Assembly: GCA_025210735.1 (NCBI GenBank) | Contig: JAOARD010000064.1 | Location: 1 to 64,000, forward strand | Origin: Bacteroidales bacterium | GTDB taxonomy: Bacteria; Bacteroidota; Bacteroidia; Bacteroidales; UBA6680 | Length of the DNA: 64,000 nucleotides | Reading direction: 5' to 3' | Shown here: in pieces, positions 59,250 through 64,000 of the stretch | How positions within the stretch are numbered: position 1 is the stretch's first letter | How the letters are laid out: each line of letters opens with the position of its first letter | Notes under the pieces: generated by a model | What the model saw: only the letters and a program-made list of their open reading frames with translations | Told to the model about the DNA's origin: nothing | Database searches by the model: none | Program-made: the position numbers and the translations under genes

Positions 59250-61289
59250 ATGATATCAAATACCCTTAAAAAAGTATATATAACATTAATACTAATTGTC
59301 AGTTTGCTGTGTAATATATCAGCAACAAACAAACATGCTACACTACTTGAAGCGTATGACCTTTATGCTCCAATGAAACATCGTACATTATTACAGTGGG
59401 ATGAATACATAAAAAAAACACCAGCTCTGTCTAATCAGATGGGGTACTATTTTAATCATCTGGCAAGTGCTGAAGACAACTATATGATATACCCTTTCTG
59501 GATGGGAAGAGAGTATAAAGAGATACCTGCCGATACAAAACTGGGAACTATTAAGAGACTGGGATATCTGGGCTATATACTAAACGGAAAGACCGGAGAA
59601 TCTGTAACAACATATTCATGGGCAACAGAGAATGTTGTAGATGCAGATATCTTTAAAAAGATACCAATAGACCTTATACTATTTTGCAGAAGTAAAGCAC
59701 ATACAGAGTTGTTTTTATCATCAGATTCTCTTCAGACAATATGCATAAAAGATTTTTACTCAAAGATAGAACGTAAAAAAAAGAAGTACAGAAAAGCAGA
59801 TGGAGTTAATATATACTTTCCGGAGTTTAACATAAAACAGACTAACCAGTTACTGAAATTTGTAAATGCACTATCTGAATACGGACAGAATGTAACCGGA
59901 TATGGCAAAGGTATGTTTGTAATAAATGTTACATTTCCGTTTAAACTTAAAAGACACAGGGTTAAACTCTCACTGATAAGTGAGGCTGTTGATGAGGTAT
60001 ACTATGCTGATTATAATAGTTTTGGTATTGAGATAGAACAGAAAGAACCAGCAAAACCTCCCAAACCCATAGAACCAAGTTTAATAGAGACTATACCATT
60101 TCTTAAAGCATATGACAGATACATACCTTATGGTTATAGAAACTCTAAGGAGTGGAGCACAATACGTAATAAGTTCTCGCAACACTATAATGAGATTTAT
60201 ACCTATAAATATCAGGCACGCAGTAAAAGAAAATATAATTATATGGTATATCCTTTCTGGATGGGAGCATCATATAAAAATGTGTTTACTGGTAAAATAA
60301 GTAATATAGAGCGATTTGGATATATGGGTTATATAGTTAATCCGTATAATGGTAATGCAGATCTTTCAAATTCATGGGACAATACAAATATTCTTGACTC
60401 AAAACATATGAAACATATACCTGCTGATCTTATGGTGATTTGCAGAGGAGAGAAAGCTACAGATATGTTTCTTGAATCAGACTCATCGCAATTGCGATGT
60501 ATAGAGAACATGTTTGAGATGATGAATCGTGATAGTAAACGTAAAGAGTCAGGAAGAAAACAGAGGTTAAGGAATCCAAATGGTATTAATATCTACTTTC
60601 CGGATTACTCATTTAAGAAAAAGAGAGCATTTGTACAGTTTGTGAAATCTATAGTGCTTGTAAACAGAAGTATTAAAGATAGTACAAAGAGTAAAGGATA
60701 TAATATATGTGTTACTTTTCCTGAGCAGGCAAAAACAGAAACGCCCTTTTTATCAAGTGTATTACAATATGCTGATAGTGTATATTTTACTGATTATAGT
60801 CAGTTTGGGTTCAATATGTCAAATACAGGTATATTCTGTAAAGCAACCGATACAACATTAATATTCAGACGTATATATAATCAGTTTCTGATGGCGAGAT
60901 TTAAATTAAAGTATAATCCTGCAAAGGAAGGAGATAGTTCAATAGCCGCAATTATTAAACGAGGAAACCCAAGTAATGATTGGGAATATTATATGTTTGC
61001 AATAGTTATAATATTGATAATTTTTCTTATCAGCCCGGTGGCATATTACAGAGTTTGCACCTTTCAGACAATTGTTAAAAACTACTCTGTAGGTGTAATG
61101 TTACTGCTGTTTATGGCAATTCTTGAGATAATTATTCTTACAATGTTTATGATAGAGAATATGTCCGGAGAACAGATTCTTATAAATATTGATAATTCGT
61201 CCAGTTTATATCTTTTACTGTTGCCAATAGCTCTGGCTGCAATATACCCTTTGGTAAAAATATCTAAGAGGCAAGTACAAAAGCCGTGA
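59250..61289 (+). CDS. Membrane-anchored protein with two degenerate GH18-like domains
   Basis: 679 residues. Signal peptide (1-26). Two repeats of about 235 residues (30-264, 283-527) share Y(D)LYAP/YDRYIP, the YM(I/V)YPFWMG block, RLGYLGYILN, a SWxxxN block and a DGVNIYFPEF (184-193) / NGINIYFPDY (444-453) motif. That last motif sits where GH18 chitinases have DGxDxDxE, but the catalytic residues are changed to Asn, Tyr and Pro. After residue about 590 there are three membrane helices. I infer a glycan-binding or scaffold protein. Fold assignment is from pattern only. Confidence 0.7.
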   Translation: MISNTLKKVYITLILIVSLLCNISATNKHATLLEAYDLYAPMKHRTLLQWDEYIKKTPALSNQMGYYFNHLASAEDNYMIYPFWMGREYKEIPADTKLGTIKRLGYLGYILNGKTGESVTTYSWATENVVDADIFKKIPIDLILFCRSKAHTELFLSSDSLQTICIKDFYSKIERKKKKYRKADGVNIYFPEFNIKQTNQLLKFVNALSEYGQNVTGYGKGMFVINVTFPFKLKRHRVKLSLISEAVDEVYYADYNSFGIEIEQKEPAKPPKPIEPSLIETIPFLKAYDRYIPYGYRNSKEWSTIRNKFSQHYNEIYTYKYQARSKRKYNYMVYPFWMGASYKNVFTGKISNIERFGYMGYIVNPYNGNADLSNSWDNTNILDSKHMKHIPADLMVICRGEKATDMFLESDSSQLRCIENMFEMMNRDSKRKESGRKQRLRNPNGINIYFPDYSFKKKRAFVQFVKSIVLVNRSIKDSTKSKGYNICVTFPEQAKTETPFLSSVLQYADSVYFTDYSQFGFNMSNTGIFCKATDTTLIFRRIYNQFLMARFKLKYNPAKEGDSSIAAIIKRGNPSNDWEYYMFAIVIILIIFLISPVAYYRVCTFQTIVKNYSVGVMLLLFMAILEIIILTMFMIENMSGEQILINIDNSSSLYLLLLPIALAAIYPLVKISKRQVQKP

Positions 61290-61470
61290 TATAGTTTTAT
61301 TATAACCTGTATGCTAATAGGTGTGTAATTTACGTACAGGTATATTGCTGGTGTTTAATGGTATAACAATGATTATGGATGTAAAAAAAGTGATTTTTTA
61401 TACATAAATATAGTTTTAAAGGTTATTAATTTTTGCGAAATTAACATATAGAATCATAACCCACACTTAT

Positions 61471-62919
61471 ATGCATAAACTAAAAAGTATTTATGACAGA
61501 TTGAGCATATTTGATAAATCGTTTCTTGATATGTATTATAAGCTTAAGCTTGATAACAAATCAAAACGATGGAAATTCTATCAAAAGCTCAAAGGTATTA
61601 CTTCTAAATCACAGAATGAGTTTAATAATGAGTTACAGGAAACCTCAAGTGGTGCTATGTCTCAGATTAAACGTCGTGTGAAAAACGATATTGAATCGGT
61701 TATACTGTTCCGTCTGCTTAACGGTACCGATTCAGATGATAAAAACAGTAAACATATGCTTTACAGAAACCTGATTCTTGCAGAATATTATCTTGAAAAT
61801 GAGATGTTCGACGATTGCAGAAAGAAACTGAATCAGGTAAGCAGAATTGTTGATAACGACTCATTTATGTGCGAGAAATTACTCTATAACGAGTTACAGG
61901 GTAAGCTGGAATCGGTTCTTGGAAAACAGACCGATACTATGTTGTATAATGATACATTAAGTACCCTTAAAACTATAGAGTTACGTGTAGCAGGAGAGAT
62001 GGAGCTATCCGGATTTGCAGACTCTAAATTTGAAACAAATAAGGTATTTAAAAGAGGCTATGACAAAGATGGTATTATAATGCAGGACTACTACCGTGAT
62101 GTTGTTATACCAACCAGACGCATTATTAAAAAGGAGTGGAAGGAACAGAATTACGAGAAAGCTCTTGAAGGTGTACGCGACCTGTATAACGATGTTGGAG
62201 GCAAGTGTCCGGACTATAAACAGATTGAACTTGAATGTTTGATATATCAGTCGCGACTGAATGTTTATATGAGGTTGTATGATGAAAATATCAGAGTATT
62301 TGATAAGATTACCAGCGATTACAAATTAAATGCAGAGCACAGAAAAGAGTTAAATACGCTAAGGTTTATGGCATCGTTTCTTGATGGATACCTTGAGGAT
62401 TGCAAAACAATTTATGGTCATATGCTTTCTGATCGTACAGCATTTCTTAACCCTAACGATATAGGATTGTTACGTTATTTCAAATGCCTTATACTGTTTT
62501 GGAACGGAAAGTACAGCGATATGCGTAACGTTATTGCAGGTGAGTCAAAACTGTTTTCGTTACCAGATAATGTTGGTGTTAATGTGAGATTGCTTGAGAT
62601 GTATTCACTTATTGTTGAGGGTGATTATGAACTATGTAAATATAGATTAGAGTCGTTCAGACAAGCTATAAACCGACGTATTACAACGGTATCAGTGAGG
62701 TATCATCTCATAGAACGATTACTGTATAGTATAATTACAACAGGTAATACAAATAAGGTTTGGAACAAATATAATAAACTGAAAGAGACATACGGATCAG
62801 ATGATGTGAGGTTTAATCAGGATATAGAAGGATATGAGTTAGTATCTGTTGAGGAGTTTGTGTCTCTGTATGAGATGAAGACAGTAAGTATAGAACAAGA
62901 GAAAAAGACATATGTATGA
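61471..62919 (+). CDS. Helical-repeat protein of the eCIS locus
   Basis: 482 residues, nearly all helical, TPR/HEAT-like (for example EQNYEKALEGVRDLYNDVGG near 228 and repeated LLEMYSLIVEGDYELC pairs). No signal peptide or membrane segment. A family I cannot name; its position directly before the Pvc16/DUF4255 gene, overlapping by four bases, ties it to the injection-system operon. Confidence 0.7.
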   Translation: MHKLKSIYDRLSIFDKSFLDMYYKLKLDNKSKRWKFYQKLKGITSKSQNEFNNELQETSSGAMSQIKRRVKNDIESVILFRLLNGTDSDDKNSKHMLYRNLILAEYYLENEMFDDCRKKLNQVSRIVDNDSFMCEKLLYNELQGKLESVLGKQTDTMLYNDTLSTLKTIELRVAGEMELSGFADSKFETNKVFKRGYDKDGIIMQDYYRDVVIPTRRIIKKEWKEQNYEKALEGVRDLYNDVGGKCPDYKQIELECLIYQSRLNVYMRLYDENIRVFDKITSDYKLNAEHRKELNTLRFMASFLDGYLEDCKTIYGHMLSDRTAFLNPNDIGLLRYFKCLILFWNGKYSDMRNVIAGESKLFSLPDNVGVNVRLLEMYSLIVEGDYELCKYRLESFRQAINRRITTVSVRYHLIERLLYSIITTGNTNKVWNKYNKLKETYGSDDVRFNQDIEGYELVSVEEFVSLYEMKTVSIEQEKKTYV

Positions 62920-63479
62920 TCTATAGCTCATTTAAGACTCTATCTGATAAACTTAACGAATATCTGAAAGGTATTTATAATACACCTGAAGATATGGTTG
63001 TTGTTGCAGCCGTAGGACAGGATACAGGATTAGACTCAGCTGAAAATCAGAATAGAATTGTACTCTCTTTATTGAATATTGAGCGTGAAACATCAATGGG
63101 AATAGCACCTTCATACAGGAGCAGATCAGATAAAACAGTCTCGTTAAATACATCGCCATGGCATCTGAACCTGTATTTTATAGCATCAGCAATATATACA
63201 GACAAGCAGTATTTGCAATCGTTAAAAGTACTGTCAAGCGTTATTAAATTCTTTCAGAGTAAGAATGTATACTTTATATCAGATAAGAACATTAAAATAA
63301 CCATTGAGTCTGTTAATGTAAACTATCAGGAGCTTACTAACCTGTGGAGTGTTATGGGAGGACACTATTACCCATCGGTTGTAGGAAAAATACGAATGCT
63401 TACAATTGATTCTGAAGAGGTTTCAGGAGTAAGACATGTTAATGAAAACGTTAAACCGGAACTACATAAAAATGAGTGA
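62916..63479 (+). CDS. Pvc16/DUF4255-family eCIS tail protein
   Basis: 187 residues. The DUF4255 (Pvc16_N) pattern: IYSSFKTLSDKLNEYLKG, then NRIVLSLLNIERETSM, PWHLNLYFIASAIYTDKQYLQSLKVLSSVIKFFQ, and LTNLWSVMGGHYYPSVVGKIRMLT. Known homologues (Afp16/Pvc16) cap the tail and set sheath length in extracellular contractile injection systems. Overlaps both neighbours. This is the marker that identifies the locus as eCIS rather than T6SS. Confidence 0.9.
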   Translation: MIYSSFKTLSDKLNEYLKGIYNTPEDMVVVAAVGQDTGLDSAENQNRIVLSLLNIERETSMGIAPSYRSRSDKTVSLNTSPWHLNLYFIASAIYTDKQYLQSLKVLSSVIKFFQSKNVYFISDKNIKITIESVNVNYQELTNLWSVMGGHYYPSVVGKIRMLTIDSEEVSGVRHVNENVKPELHKNE

Positions 63480-64000
63480 TTTTATAGAATTATACAGAAT
63501 TGAGGTTATGCATGACTACTATCGTGATGCATGTTGCGGAGATATTATTGTTGTACCAACAAAAGAGTGTTTACGATATATACATAATCTCGAACTTTTT
63601 ATAAGACAGGACTATAAAAACAGATGGTTGATATGTGCACGTAACTCAGATATTGATATTGAGAGAATTAAAACGGTTATAGCTGGTAACGATACTAAAC
63701 TGGAATTCTATCTTGAGTATAACAATCCTGAGTTCTTTCTTTATACCGACTGGCCAAACTATAAACCACATTTGCAATACCTCTTTAGCACCGATGATGT
63801 AGATACAATAAAAGATGATCGTACCATTAAGTTTGGAGTTACAGAGTCGTCAGACGTAGTTGTGTGTAGAGTTGATAATGAACAGTATAAAGTTAATAAC
63901 GGTAGCATTGCAATACTAAGCCTTAGTCTGTCGTCAGATATATTTGATACAGAGAAGATAGCAGAAAACAATGTTGTTAATGTAAAGATTCTGTTTAACT
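63472..64000 (+). CDS. Unknown eCIS-locus protein (3' end outside window)
   Basis: The frame starts at ATG 63472, overlapping the DUF4255 gene stop, and is open to the end of the window. The visible 176 residues (MSDFIELYRIEVMHDYYRD, WLICARNSDIDIERI, FLYTDWPNYKPHLQYLF) match nothing I recognise. Overlap and position indicate a component of the injection system operon. Confidence 0.75.
   Translation, partial: MSDFIELYRIEVMHDYYRDACCGDIIVVPTKECLRYIHNLELFIRQDYKNRWLICARNSDIDIERIKTVIAGNDTKLEFYLEYNNPEFFLYTDWPNYKPHLQYLFSTDDVDTIKDDRTIKFGVTESSDVVVCRVDNEQYKVNNGSIAILSLSLSSDIFDTEKIAENNVVNVKILFN

Noticed and set aside
1-64000. tRNA, rRNA or CRISPR genes
   Set aside because: Looked for conserved arms, rRNA landmarks and regular short repeats by eye; none seen, although short RNA genes can be missed without a covariance search.

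Overview
The window reads as a chromosomal piece of an anaerobic or facultatively anaerobic Bacteroidota (Bacteroidales-like) bacterium. The signs are low GC, a type IX secretion C-terminal sorting domain at the left edge, a TonB-dependent receptor with a carboxypeptidase-like N-terminal domain, an Lnb-type protein, and repeated TAnnTTTG -7 promoter boxes in front of genes. I see no rRNA, tRNA or CRISPR array.

Left part (1-7.2 kb): the end of a large secreted cadherin-like protein; a minus-strand group encoding a C39-like/VKOR/thioredoxin fusion protein and two double-glycine-leader peptides with six cysteines each; a small SpoIIAA/STAS-like protein; then a minus-strand operon of a [2Fe-2S] protein, a PAS-bearing sensory [FeFe]-hydrogenase and a SpoIIE-type phosphatase. 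From 7.6 to 14.1 kb there is an accessory island of immunity-like genes (three or four SUKH-like, a DUF2262, a cREC receiver, an LspA-like membrane protein) with a frameshifted endonuclease V-like gene and a micro-ORF repeat, but no toxin.

Centre-left (14.7-29.8 kb): a plus-strand hydABC-like bifurcating hydrogenase operon with a histidine-kinase-fused sensory hydrogenase, two response-regulator proteins, the redox repressor Rex and a RibF whose kinase half looks degenerate; then cysC-cysD-cysN for sulfate activation; then an IS1595-like element whose transposase appears to have lost its catalytic residues; then an NlpC/P60 hydrolase. The hydrogenase, its H2 sensors and Rex look like one redox-control unit.

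Centre (30-41 kb): a BlaI/M56 (BlaR1-like) pair behind two matching operator palindromes, with the M56 protein carrying three extra repeats and a long charged coil; a lipase-like lipoprotein; a tiny BFD-like ferredoxin; a membrane-anchored MutS-like ATPase; then a two-cassette array bounded by attC-like sites (integron-like, no integrase in view) carrying unknown genes; then an AraC regulator with a membrane N-terminus.

Right part (41.5-64 kb): DsbD, an ABC-2/HlyD/TolC export operon, phosphofructokinase, a secreted zinc-peptidase-like protein, a TonB receptor, and an operon of Lnb protein, three tandem micro-ORFs, a membrane PD-(D/E)XK/NERD-like protein and an unknown protein. The micro-ORFs are the same family as the single copy near 10.5 kb. 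From 55.4 kb a sensor, a methyltransferase, an eCIS-type AAA+ ATPase, a duplicated GH18-like membrane protein, a helical-repeat protein and a Pvc16/DUF4255 protein mark the start of an extracellular contractile injection system that runs off the right edge.
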